Shown here: positions 36,501 to 43,559 of the stretch, piece after piece
Numbering within the stretch: position 1 is the stretch's first letter
How the letters are laid out: the number at the start of each line of letters is the position of its first letter
Assembly (NCBI GenBank): GCA_030248225.1
Contig: JASANE010029472.1
Span: 49,495 to 113,494 of the forward strand
Reading direction: 5' to 3'
DNA: 64,000 nucleotides
Source: Trileptium ribeirensis
Taxonomy: Eukaryota > Nematoda > Enoplea > Enoplida > Thoracostomopsidae
The notes under the pieces: generated by a model
Databases searched by the model: none
Told to the model about the DNA's origin: nothing
The model's input: the letters and a program-made list of their open reading frames with translations, nothing else
Program-made: the position numbers and the translations under genes

Positions 36501-39500
36501 TATTATAGCTAACATACGTGTCCGAGCTAGTCCGCTGAAAACACAGCAACGGGTGTTTAGGTTCGATAGCCTTCAATCGACGCAATACACAACGAGCTAT
36601 GTCGTCCAATTTTTTCGAAATCCAATTCCATCTAATCCGAAGTTCAGGCTGAAGCCATTGAGAAATAAGCGCAGCACCTTGAGCAAGACAAAAGTTTCTT
36701 AGCAACTCCGCATTCAGACTGCGTTGTAACAATATCTTGTTGACAACAGAAGCAGCCTTTGTAGCATAATAGCGTAATGTCAGGCTTTTGTTCCTACAAA
36801 AAGCAATAAATATGACAAGGTTATACATCTACAAAATGAGGATACTCATTATTTTCACACCAACATATACATGCGCACAGTGAAAATTTTTATATTATAT
36901 CCACCTTAGGAGACTAAAATGGTGGACACTGGACGAAGTGAAATGGATATAAAAATCTTAATTTAATTCTAAATGTTAGGTAAGAATTTTTCTTACTTTT
37001 CATGTGGTGCCATTTGGGAGTTTCCAGTTTATACACTTTGTGGCATCCATAACTCAAATTTGCAATAGTCGATCGTCTCGGGCGATAACTCAAATATCAG
37101 TTTGACATACCTTTTATGCGCTTTAGTTTGTATGAAAATTGATTTCAGCTCCAGCCATCGTAAAAGGGGGTAAGGACAAAATGGAGTCACGTTTTGGATG
37201 CATCTCGATAAAGGGTGATGACATTTTAGCGAAATTAGGTTCAGTTTCAGAGCAATTCGGAAGCTCTATGAAGCTGCAAGTCCATTAGTGTGGTGGTTAA
37301 CTATGTTACAAGACTGGATAAAATGGCTTATAAAATGAGCCCACGAGATTCGAAATCCACGAAAACGATATTGATATCTTACATAAACAATGAAAATAAA
37401 TGGGGTTTATTGGCATCATTTTGTAGATCGGGAGAAGCTCTATGCAGGTGCGCATGTAATGCGTTGTTTAGCTATGCTTAAGATTAGATAAAAATGAGTT
37501 TTCATATGGGCACAAGAGACATGAATGCAAGAAAACGGTCGTATCTCCATAACTAATGAAAATATATGGATCCTATTAGGCTCATTTTGTAAAGCAAGCG
37601 AAGCCTTAAGAAGCTGCATGTGAGCGTTATGACAGGAAAAAGGTTTTAAGAATGCCCGGACACCCGAAATGCATGAAAACTGTTGTGGAACGTAAGTCAA
37701 ACGAACACAACCTGGTTTATTGCAAACTATACACTGTTTATATACACATAATAATTTGCATAATTGCATCAGTTTCGTGATGCAAAGATTACATCAGAAA
37801 GCGTGGCCGTATTACATCTGATTGCAGATCATGTTGAGTAATGTTCACGTGATCAATTATTCAGTAAATATCTTCACGCTTCATGGTGATCGGTCAGTCG
37901 CCAAACTGTCATAATGTATCTCCATAATCGATAAAAATATATCGGTCATCTTGGGCTCATTTTGTAGAGCGGAACAAGCTTTGCGTAACTGCTTTTATTA
38001 TGGTGGTTGCTTATATTGACGAATACACTCTGAATTCATAAACTTGCCTCACCATGTCCTTAGTCATCTAACTCAGATTATGTGTAAGCTTTGTATTTTC
38101 TTAGATACAAACTGAAACATGATCAGACAAGCAGGTTCTAAAAGAAATCATTAGATAATTGTGCAAATAGCACACAGGCGCTGGGTATATAAACTGCACT
38201 ACATCGCTGACATTCACAGTGTCAAAATAGAACAGAAAAACATGCGATTAGACCGTGCAATTAATAACTGATATTTAGGCTCTGAAGTAAATATTTCGAA
38301 AAAGTTTGGCGAATGATTCCTCAATATTTTGGCCTGTTTATTGAATAAACCAATGATTTTTGGTTAACAGCGAAACTCCAGCTAATTATTCGTGAATTTT
38401 TCCGTTAACAATTCGCTTTTATATTGTCCCCTGCCGCCAATGTTACGGGTATTAAAGCTTACTCAGACGAGCAATTCTATTTACTCAAATTAAAACAAAA
38501 CGGCAAAAAATAATTATATGATAAATGTTTGCAATAATTCGTACAATTATTCGGTTTCGTTTTTCAAAATCAAAATTAACATTATCAACTTTTGGACATC
38601 GCAAGTTATAAGTAACTGATAAGAGCCTAAAACGATACATGTATTTTTATATAACTTTTGCAGATTTGTGATCGTGATGACAAGTAATAATTATTGTATC
38701 GGATTAGTATACTATTTAAGAAATTTAGTACCGCAGATATATTCACGCCCAAGGTTCGTAATTAAACATGACCAATCTCAAAGTCCAGGTTTTGTAACTG
38801 AGCAGCGATCCAATTATCTGACACTACAACTGTTGCATCAATAGTATATATATATGCAGTAGCAGAATTCTAGATTAATTCTCAATAACCACCACTAAGT
38901 GTATGAAATTGTCCGGGGCGCTGGGTTATAAGACTTGTCTAAGGGTTACAAAGAGTTTGTTTACCTGATACAGCTTACAGTCAAGAAACCCAACTCTGCA
39001 ACGGTTACACAATGTTGCTCCACGGAAAGTAAAGAAGTGGGACCGGAACAAGACTGTCGTGCTCCTTCAGGATTTCAGTATTACATCCAAGGTCAGATAC
39101 AACCCAGGATGTTGGCGTCGTATAGTTTAAGCGCCGCCGAAAACATAATGACTCCATTAACGAACAATGTCCTGAAAACTTAGTGATTGGTTTTGCTTTA
39201 GAAATAGCTATGTAGGGATTTCCATTAGTGACTTTTTGTTGCCCCTTTATTGGGCGGCGGGCACTGTCAACGAAACGACTACGATGTTCCCTTTACTGAG
39301 ATCTGTTTAAAAGACTGGAGAGCGAGTTTCCTGCCGTGGGCGCTATGTAATCTCTGCAGTGTTAGTGGGTATCCGTCCAATGAACGAAGAGATTTGCTCA
39401 ATCACGGCTGTGGCAACGTTTATAGTACGGAGTTCTGAGCAATAATTCATAGCATTCTTCAGCTGAGCACCTTTTGTTTAAGGCGGCTGGCTGCGTGGTA

Positions 39501-42500
39501 AACAGGTGGGCGATGAAATTTGGTAATTTTTGGCGGCATGTAGAATGGTCGACGAATGTCAATGGCGAGGAATTCAATATTACAAACCTAAAAGCAGAAC
39601 AGTTGAAAGTCAATAAAGATGTACTTCTAAAGCCCCATATAAGGTTTATAATTTGCCGACTTCGTAGCCCTGAAGATATCCTCCGAGTCTCCGAGCGCAG
39701 GCTTTGCGGCCATGGCCAATCCTCAAAGTTTTCCTATCAAATCTACTATATTTAACAAAAAGTAAAATATACATACCTATCGTGGTGATTAATAATATCA
39801 CGAAGTTCACTAAGAACAAACTGCAACAAACAATGTTGCTGACAATGTTCGGACAAGCCAGTGCTAGTGTTTGTTGGTCGTAACAGAGGCTCAAAAATCC
39901 GATCCGATAAAAGTGAAAACGCTTCTTTAGACTCGTTGGCTTCGTTAACGATAATAAGTCTTGACAAGTGGCGAAGATGTGATGCGACAAGCGGACGAAC
40001 ACCGAGCCGTAGCTTGTAGAGCGACTGCCAGTCGGTTGCGTGAGTTTGAACGTCATCTGGCTTGTTTGCGGACAACAAGTTGGACTCTGTCAACATATCA
40101 TAGTCATCGGGAAACCTGAAAGACAAACGGTTGCAGCTGCGGCATAGTCAGGAACAGAGGATTTTACGTATATTATTCAAAGCCATTTGTACAGTTACGG
40201 ACAAAAATAAAAGGAAACTTTTCGTGATCTTTCATGAAAAATTCGAGAATAATAATTGGCGAGTAACATTGGAACAACTAACTGTTCGCGAACAAATCGC
40301 GAATCTTCGCAAGTCATTCGCTAACAATTTTGCTTTTATTTCTGACCGTAACGCTATGAATTATGTACAATCGAAATTTTGAAACAAATAGTTACATCAA
40401 CGACGCAAGCAATGAAGACTCACCTATATATAATTTTTGCGGCCACCAGGTATGACTTCTCCAAATCATTAAACAATAATGCTTGATGAGGACAATCTGG
40501 GAGGTGGCTCAGCTATAAAACATGAGATTTGACAGTACAGGGTGAGATCATTCTTCCAGTTTGTCTTGAGGGTCCCAACGTAAACGTGAGAACTGAAAGG
40601 TGCAGTAACTGCCGGGGGAACGTGAAATGTGTGTAAGTAAACGACTGACTACTGTTTGCGTGCATAAAGATAAAAGTTTTGCGCGAGACTGCAAATCGTT
40701 GAAGTTTTCAAACAGAGAAGACTTGAATATTGTTTAGCCCCACAATTTCAGCGATTTGTAGCCACGCGGAAAAATTTGACTCCTACTACAAACTCCTCAC
40801 TACGCCAAATTCACTAAATTTTTGTCCGCACAGGAAAGTATTGTTGGGACCTAGAGCAGCGAGTAACATGACCTCAGGTTACGGCTAAAATCGTATTCCG
40901 GTTGCGTTTCCGGCAAAAAGCAAAAACCATACCGGAACTGGAACTGCGGTTTAGATATTTTTTAATTTTCCACATTTTTGCTCCAACTGTGCTAGAAACA
41001 TATGTAATTTATGTAAAATAACGTTTCAAGTTTCAATACAACCAATCAAAAGAAAATAATAATATTACCTTAGCAGATTGCCCTGTAAAACATAACTAGG
41101 ATAAGTTTAACGACAAAAGAGAATGAACAAGAGGTAAACGACAGGACGTGACTAATTTCAATAGGAATTTTTCATCTTGACCATGTGGGACCTTCAACTT
41201 GATGTTAACGAAACAAAGCCAGGTGCATGCTTACAGCAGCCGTTTTGTCCATTCATAGATCCGCGGAGAATATTCGAATAGAACCAGTCCTACCTGATAA
41301 TGGATAACAGAGTATGGGTTTTAATTGTTTGGAAGCACTTAAGCTGGACGTCTTGAAATTAAACACTGTACCATAGCATAAACAATTCTAAGTATCTTAC
41401 ATTGCTGTAAGGTTAGTTATCACAATAATTAGTGTATTAATGAAAGCTCATCGCAATACATTAGGTTCAATCTAAAATTTATTTATAACACATTTTATAT
41501 CCACATTGTCTTCAGTACTTCCTTCATTTGTTTTACTACATTATAATATAAATTTCGAAGGTTCCGATTCCTGATACGGTTTAAATTGACAGTTTCGATA
41601 GCTGGTTCCAGTTATTTCTTGAGCTGGAGGCATGAACTGAGAAGCCAAATCATACCTGGGGACATGAGCTAGGGTAACCTAGTGGAGGTTGAAATATCTG
41701 AAACACCTCCTATTTGGAGAAGCCTTCTGGTTATTCACCACAAGCGGAACAAATCACTTAAAACTAATTTTATCGATTCCAAGTCCAGAACTGCATTAAA
41801 ACTTTTAGGGCTATTAATTATACTTCAACCCAAAGAGTAAAGCTAACTTTTATACAAGAAGTTAATCCTACCGTTTCTAAATTCGCGAATCCAGTAAAGT
41901 TTTTCCGGCCACTGGTTACTTGGGAATGCAAGGCGAAATGCTCACTTGCATACATGTTATGCTGGCCTTACTCTTCCTCCGTGTTGGACTCAGTTAGCAT
42001 TATTGTGCCCACCGGTTATTTCATTACAACCCGGGAGAGTACAAATTTACATCAAGTTAGGTTTCGCGTGATAGACTTTATGAAAATTGTAAGGCGTATT
42101 GTGATACCATATTCTGGATTTTGCGACACTGAATAATAACACATATTTAACGCAAAAATCTAACAACAATGTACTCGTCAAAATTGACTGTCGCTCGCTC
42201 GAGTCTCGCCCGAAGAAACTTTGTTCTAAAAAGAATGAATATGTGTTAATAATAAATTATAATAGTTTCAAAATATTGAACGAGCCATTCGCTCAAACTC
42301 GTTCATTCTAAAAGCGGCAGTCATTTCTAGAACGTACTGTAAATATTGATTTTATCGACTACAAACTGGGAATGGTGGTCCGCTTTGACTCAATTTTTCC
42401 TCTTGAAAATATTCTGCGCCCTAACTACTGATATAGTCGCAAGTCGTGCAAAAGGGTATAGGAAGCCTTCGATATTTTCGCCAAACGTATAAGTTTGGCT

Positions 42501-43304
42501 GCTGCGACGATTGTAACATTATGCGCGACTAAACTTAATATGACCCCGCTAACCACCGTATTTTGCTATTCCCGATGTGGAATCCACATCCACTGTCACG
42601 GAACAAATAGGATATTTGATTCGATTCATTGCTAGCACAGACATAGAAATTTGCATTCGGTTTATGACAGTCCAGTAACATTTCAAAGTGTTGAAATAGG
42701 ATTCGTCTTTGTTCGCACAACAAATTTAATGTAAACTGTGACATCATAAACGGAACGGTCCTATCATTTATCAGTTAGTGTTCTCGAACAAAACCTTTGT
42801 TAATTCAATTCCGATAAAGTTCTGTTCGCAAACAAACTTTATATTCCGGAACAAAAACTAACATTTTTTGACCGACTGAAAAACGTTCCGTGACGAAAAT
42901 TTTGAGAAAACAAAATAGGATGCTCAGTGGTTCATTTTAAGTTTCGTTACGCATTTACAGAAATTAGGTCAAAGTTTCACCATATAGGTAAGTAAAGATG
43001 AGGATTCGTGACATCGCTTCATAATAGCTTCACCTATATGAGGTGATGTGAATCAGCACCGCCACATTAACGACCTAACTAATCATGTAGCGTGTACAAC
43101 GGAGCTGTATTTAGCTAAACTATTACTGGTTAACAAATAGTAAATTTACCTGTTTGCAAATTTTCGCTTCCATACCTCTTTCTGGTGGCACAAATCATGA
43201 AACACCGAGTTGACACGACTCAGTGAAAGCAAATCTGATGCCGTGATATTGTCCAATAGCAATATATGAGACCATATTTCTTGCGGTAGATGATGTTCGT
43301 CCAT
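12363..43304 (-). CDS. FBXO21: FBXO21-like F-box protein, complete seven-exon gene
   Basis: FBXO21 is the substrate-recognition subunit of an SCF ubiquitin ligase. Seven exons (43304-43150, 40115-39777, 36793-35950, 31208-31041, 16294-16218, 14488-14331, 12553-12363) join without a phase conflict into 643 codons plus stop, close to the roughly 628 of vertebrate FBXO21. Residues 5-51 are the F-box (LPQEIWSHILLL...VFHDLCH). Residues about 315-405 are the SirB1/transglutaminase-like domain (YIDKVLTTRYGIPITLSIVY). Residues about 515-615 are the YccV-like domain (KYCTGQIMQHKR, CVIRGWD, YYNVLVNDGSDRYAAE, HPDVGRYFNEFAGTHY). All splice sites are GT/AG; the exon 5 donor (GTCAAT) is weak but fits by homology and phase. 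Introns are packed with transposons. A plus-strand gene (26175-30621) and a bromodomain fragment (31619-31990) lie in introns. The frame is undamaged. Confidence 0.93.
12779..12847 (-). tRNA. tRNA-like sequence (pseudogene or SINE head)
   Basis: On the minus strand the stretch reads like a degraded tRNA: an A-box-like TTAGTTGGAGAGCGTC, an anticodon-arm-like part, and a B-box-like GGCTTCGATGAC. No matching acceptor stem could be formed, so it is not a working tRNA. It may head a SINE. A short MITE abuts it at 12849. Confidence 0.4.
12849..12961. mobile_element. short mariner-like MITE, family 2
   Basis: Ends are catgttcagaaata and, reversed, TACAGTCATGTTCAGAAATA. The right end abuts TA. The interior has inverted TTCGCGAA-type words. 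The same design is found at 32819, 34810, 40190 and 52131. Confidence 0.65.
13935..14117 (+). other. possible 60-aa secreted-type peptide in FBXO21 intron 6
   Basis: The frame starts with a basic stretch (MVFTKQK) and a long hydrophobic run (LRLVWLLLSHCLLLFML), as in a signal peptide. A polar Asn/Gln/Tyr-rich tail follows. An AATAAA lies about 20 bases past the stop, near 14138. It is antisense in an intron of FBXO21, has no recognised homologue, and may be chance in AT-rich DNA. Confidence 0.2.
14331..14488 (-). CDS. FBXO21: FBXO21 exon 6
   Basis: Acceptor TTATTTCGTCAG ends at 14489; donor GTATGT is at 14330-14325. It encodes the core of the YccV-like domain, from YNYKCVIRGWD to NVLVNDGSDRYAAE. 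The frame stays open past the donor to 14146, but homology moves to exon 7, so the extension is intronic. Confidence 0.93.
15137..15633. mobile_element. mariner-like MITE (family 1) with an internal triplication
   Basis: The right end reads TACAGTCACGACAAAAATATG on the minus strand and the left part has gtgcataaaatacgaacg, as in the related elements at 17606 and 18239. Inside, a unit of about 150 bp starting acattaaaagttcgttcaca is repeated at 15182, 15331 and 15482 with very few differences. Short open frames here are repeat translations. Confidence 0.75.
16218..16294 (-). CDS. FBXO21: FBXO21 exon 5
   Basis: Acceptor TAAATTTCAG and donor GTCAAT (non-consensus but GT). 25 codons plus AG, which joins the first A of exon 6 to give Arg. 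It encodes VKYCTGQIMQHK, the start of the YccV-like domain. Confidence 0.88.
16441..16627 (-). pseudogene. unrecognised coding-like fragment with one frameshift
   Basis: Two overlapping minus-strand frames read smoothly if one T near 16557 is ignored. The first includes GAMVLSSEWLNSYFS and the second HYLKALSSDPCSGRY then LKGLYNGHLPEKLGDLFIRC, ending in TGA. The composition looks like real protein rather than AT-rich noise. I do not recognise the family. It lies in FBXO21 intron 4, and could be a decayed exon or mobile-element gene. Confidence 0.35.
16628..17605. other. intron of FBXO21, no further feature
   Basis: The 73-codon frame at 16853-17074 (minus) has no recognisable domain. Nothing else is supported. 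Confidence 0.35.
17606..17852. mobile_element. mariner-like MITE, family 1
   Basis: About 247 bp with inverted ends (tacggtcacatacaaaagta at the left; tttttgtccgtaactgtg at the right) and inner words such as gtgcataaaa and cgaacgttcg in both orientations. The TACAGT-type ends fit Tc1/mariner-derived elements that insert at TA. Confidence 0.7.
17985..18110. other. G+C-rich island of unknown nature
   Basis: A strongly G+C-rich stretch (gaggcgcggctcccctactc onward) in an AT-rich setting. It has no open frame or RNA fold that I recognise. Confidence 0.4.
18191..18240. repeat. perfect 18-bp hairpin
   Basis: Arms 18191-18208 and 18223-18240 are exact reverse complements (ctatagtaccgtaccagc) around a 14-base loop. 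The right arm touches the left end of the MITE that begins at about 18239. Confidence 0.85.
19315..21266 (-). CDS. hAT transposase with BED finger, one frameshift
   Basis: Cut-and-paste transposase of the hAT superfamily, acting on the ends at 18418 and 22652. From the ATG at 21266, the first about 85 residues hold a BED-type zinc finger (SDVWDVF, then CSRCRLC and GTKNMKDHMKTC). The catalytic core follows in a second frame: VTDLWSDA (first Asp), TTDKGANIVAA (second Asp), IDCACHRLH, and the C-terminal dimerisation segment with SAESERHFSAGGRITRKDRS (Glu). The frame changes at a run of seven T (plus strand 20703-20709); one more base would give one frame of roughly 650 residues, normal for hAT. 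Otherwise it looks intact. Confidence 0.92.
21569..21795. repeat. three-unit minisatellite, period 74-75 bp
   Basis: The phrase acggaatttaaaagctttca recurs at 21578, 21652 and 21727, followed each time by 'cctgtaacagcacaatcttc' or a close variant. A further diverged unit is at about 50213. It follows the 'atggccgaacacacac' tail of a dispersed repeat. Confidence 0.8.
22712..23236. other. intron of FBXO21, no further feature
   Basis: AT-rich sequence with no coding or repeat signal that I can support. Confidence 0.35.
23237..24062. mobile_element. deletion-derivative DNA transposon with 6-bp target duplication
   Basis: An 826-bp element with near-perfect 13-bp inverted ends, CAGGGTGTCCGCG and (reversed) CTGGGTGTCCGCG. 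It is flanked on both sides by TTTACC. The subterminal DNA is packed with the word TTCAAGGAG or close variants. It contains a fragment of a protein-coding gene on the minus strand (23324-23557). I do not assign a superfamily. Confidence 0.85.
23324..23557 (-). pseudogene. fragment of a transposon-borne protein (FDESLN...QMD family)
   Basis: The frame contains VILFDKALNRISQRGQMDI, ARYWDAQTNAVVTRYY and STLFALKDH. This recalls a family of uncharacterised proteins, abundant in invertebrate genomes, with the pattern FDESLN...QMDv..RyW...v.trY..s.FlGHa. Only about 77 codons remain and they lie inside the inverted-repeat element, so I infer that the family is the transposase of this element type. 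No catalytic residues can be assigned. Confidence 0.5.
24205..24596. repeat. recent 196-bp tandem duplication
   Basis: 24205-24400 and 24401-24596 are two adjacent copies of the same 196 bp, beginning ctaacgagattgtttcatgt. I count only about four or five differences (for example ctactgatgc versus ctaccgacgc). Confidence 0.95.
24879..25182. repeat. cluster of 'CTGATCAAAGGGCGTAT' repeats
   Basis: Direct copies of CTGAKCAAAGGGYRTAT lie near 24884, 24965, 25097 and 25160, and an inverted one near 25119. The same word forms the inverted ends of the element at 30714-30965, so this cluster may be several nested or fused copies of that element's ends. Confidence 0.6.
25183..26174. other. upstream region of the PWWP gene, no further feature
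   Basis: No recognised element. A 64-codon minus-strand frame at 25507-25701 has no domain. The promoter of the plus-strand PWWP gene should lie here, but no motif could be assigned. Confidence 0.35.
26175..26584 (+). CDS. PWWP gene exon 1 (PWWP domain)
   Basis: Begins at the first ATG after AT-rich DNA. 74 codons run to AIKK, where the frame shifts within six A (26393-26398). The next frame continues VESALLWAAERVFWDRERY, a helix expected after the PWWP barrel, to a GTGGGT donor at 26585. With one extra A the exon is 411 bases, exactly phase 0. Confidence 0.75.
26175..30621 (+). CDS. PWWP plus DUF7869-like gene, disrupted, nested in FBXO21
   Basis: Three exons (26175-26584, 27037-27240, 27564-30621) join in phase 0 into about 829 codons once the transposon at 27813-28989 and one target copy are set aside and three single-base gaps are allowed. 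Residues 1-100 are a PWWP domain (VWAKMPGYQFYPAIIID), a fold that in other proteins reads methylated histone H3 and DNA. Residues 138-205 are an acidic Ser/Asp linker (SDSDRDSRIGDSDYKP). The C-terminal 550 residues match the DUF7869-type family: a Cys-rich segment (NCAKCWYDCC), CFTCVKYEHM, and three Asp in FDLQAVL, YSDSCEGQNRN and GHTQMECDSMHS, arranged as in RNase H-fold enzymes. An acidic tail follows. Frame breaks lie at A6 (26393-26398), AAA (27638-27640) and T4 (29888-29891). Family name and fold are from memory; function is unknown. Confidence 0.8.
27037..27240 (+). CDS. PWWP gene exon 2 (acidic linker)
   Basis: Acceptor GGCGATTTCAG, donor GTACGT, 68 codons, phase 0 at both ends. It contains basic (RKTKRFK) then acidic (SGSDSDRDSRIGDSDYKP) stretches. 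By itself it also recalls the linker after the PWWP domain of MSH6, but the next exon settles the gene as DUF7869-like. Confidence 0.75.
27564..30621 (+). CDS. PWWP gene exon 3 (DUF7869-like part), interrupted
   Basis: Acceptor AAATATTTTAG at 27563. The coding frame passes a break at AAA 27638-27640, then reads CKVPAWKAAKLCRQAGIPYI and on to NCAKCWYDCCNR. There the hAT-like element intervenes. Coding resumes at 28998 (SDKLRQQLFNNFYEMDREQQ) and continues to TGA at 30619-30621 with one more break at 29888-29891. Without insert and with two added bases the exon is 1875 bases, exactly divisible by three. Confidence 0.8.
27813..28989 (+). mobile_element. non-autonomous hAT-like element, copy B
   Basis: The 1177-bp element has the ends of copy A (CAGGGAATAACCGGAACC and GGTTACTCCCTG) and a perfect 8-bp target duplication, GATATCCG, at 27805-27812 and 28990-28997. 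It lies inside the coding exon of the PWWP gene, in the same orientation. The perfect duplication suggests a younger insertion than copies A and C. No transposase is encoded. Confidence 0.92.
30714..30965. mobile_element. MITE with 'CTGAGCAAAGGGCGTAT' inverted ends
   Basis: Left end gtgacctgagcaaagggcgt at about 30715; right end, reversed, GTGGTCTGATCAATGGGCGT at about 30964. This is a roughly 250-bp element with about 22-bp imperfect inverted repeats just downstream of the PWWP gene. Related tips occur at 10990-11245 and 24879-25182. Confidence 0.65.
31041..31208 (-). CDS. FBXO21: FBXO21 exon 4
   Basis: Acceptor GTTGATTTCAG and donor GTAAGA; 56 codons, phase 0 at both ends. It encodes the helical segment (ELLLCLANFLIDD, RLRYTLARMYIHMGVNLEK) that follows the SirB1-like domain in FBXO21 proteins. 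Confidence 0.92.
31619..31990 (-). pseudogene. bromodomain fragment, BRD7/BRD9-like
   Basis: The minus strand encodes an acidic stretch (ATEDNEDEEDQELEAV) and SPSPPPPLDYDLSKY. Next comes the start of a bromodomain: FQLLLEKILKVLEKRDTERC, then in the next frame FPVTEKLAPNYAEVVQRLMN and FYTMHIKTNEDQYKTLEQFK. The pattern FPVT..lAP.Y...i..pMdf.TM is that of BRD7/BRD9, subunits of SWI/SNF chromatin remodellers. The frame shifts by one base at AAA (plus strand 31736-31738), and the C-terminal half with the acetyl-lysine-binding Asn is missing. No partner exon was found in this FBXO21 intron. It may be a retrocopy fragment or a captured exon. Confidence 0.7.
31991..32818. other. intron of FBXO21, no further feature
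   Basis: AT-rich, no supported gene, repeat or RNA. Confidence 0.35.
32819..32949. mobile_element. short mariner-like MITE, family 2
   Basis: Left end cagttactgacagaaataaa; right end, reversed, TACAGTTACGGATATAAAAA. Interior words such as tattcgcgaac are shared with the copies at 12849, 34810, 40190 and 52131. Confidence 0.65.
33838..34350. repeat. dispersed repeat family, copy 2
   Basis: Phrases gcgagcgagggtgaaa, cgtggcttta, aaaacaactaa and gataaccaaaccatcgtatc occur in the same order as at 6361-6930. Confidence 0.5.
34810..34933. mobile_element. short mariner-like MITE, family 2
   Basis: A complete 124-bp copy. Left end TACAGTCACGTTCAGAAAT and, reversed, right end TACAGTCACCCTCTGAAATA. 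TA is present at both borders, as for TA-target insertion. Confidence 0.75.
35325..35575. repeat. AATCGAAAT-rich low-complexity tract
   Basis: Variants of 'aatcgaaat' and 'aatcgatcaaaat' recur many times. The stretch ends in acttatttctggacaagact, similar to a MITE tip, so it may be the expanded interior of one. Confidence 0.5.
35950..36793 (-). CDS. FBXO21: FBXO21 exon 3
   Basis: Acceptor TTGCTTTTTGTAG, donor GTAAGC at 35949-35944; 281 codons plus one base. It encodes the helical linker (LTLRYYATKAAS, IARCVLRRLKAIEPKHPLL) and the SirB1/transglutaminase-like domain, including NSYIDKVLTTRYGIPITLS and the SHVFVRY segment. The frame remains open past the donor, but the reading there is intronic. 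Confidence 0.93.
37180..38010. repeat. diverged tandem array, period about 172 bp
   Basis: Anchor words 'gaagctctatgaagctgca' (37260), 'gaagctctatgcaggtgc' (37432) and 'gaagccttaagaagctgcat' (37604) mark successive units, each preceded by 'tcattttgta' or a variant and 'aacaatgaaaata'-like text. A last, more diverged unit lies near 37920-37990. It is an old satellite-like array in FBXO21 intron 2. Confidence 0.65.
38011..39776. other. intron 2 of FBXO21, no further feature
   Basis: Open frames at 38935-39183, 39250-39438 and 39474-39755 (plus) carry no recognisable domain. Part of a family 2 MITE tip (attcgcttttatattgtccc) is at 38410-38430. Confidence 0.35.
39777..40115 (-). CDS. FBXO21: FBXO21 exon 2
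   Basis: Acceptor TTTGTCTTTCAG, donor GTATGT at 39776-39771. It starts with the last base of the Arg codon opened in exon 1 and ends with AG, completed by exon 3. It encodes the helical region after the F-box (DWQSLYKLRLGVRPLVASHL, QFVLSELRDIINHHD), which aligns with the same region of FBXO21. Confidence 0.92.
40190..40356. mobile_element. short mariner-like MITE, family 2
   Basis: A complete 167-bp copy. Left end TACAGTTACGGACAAAAATA, reversed right end TAGCGTTACGGTCAGAAATA, interior inverted TTCGCGAA words, TA at both borders. The open frame 40131-40382 runs through it and is not a gene. Confidence 0.75.
40857..41621 (-). mobile_element. non-autonomous hAT-like element, copy C
   Basis: Inverted relative to copies A and B: begins cagcgagtaac, then ttccggttgcgtttccggc and aaaaaccataccggaac, and ends ggttccagttatttcttg. 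It is the most diverged copy. Flanks ACCTAGAG and AGCTGGAG agree at 6 of 8 bases, a possible old target duplication. Confidence 0.65.
41622..43149. other. intron 1 of FBXO21, no further feature
   Basis: No supported coding or mobile feature. Short open frames here are unremarkable. Confidence 0.35.
43150..43304 (-). CDS. FBXO21: FBXO21 exon 1 (F-box)
   Basis: ATG at 43304-43302 opens 51 codons plus AG, with donor GTAAAT at 43149-43144. Residues from LPQEIWSHILLLDNI to LCHQKEVWKRKF form an F-box, which binds SKP1. The exon is too short for a usual gene search and was found by its phase fit to exon 2. Confidence 0.92.
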
Positions 43305-43559
43305 GAAAATATATTCAGTGTTTTAATATTTAGAACATCGACCACCAGCTATTAATGTGCTAGCATCATGGTACTATTTATCTATTTTAATACAAGTCAA
43401 GTCAACGTATTAAAAACAATACGTCTGCGTACTTCGACTTCAGTTATCTGCTTTTGGGTTTCTTAAAGAGTGCAGACACTTAATTCTTCGGTAGGACGGC
43501 GGAAAATAAATTCTAGGTATATAATACAGAAATTACTTTAATAATACCAACGCACACAT

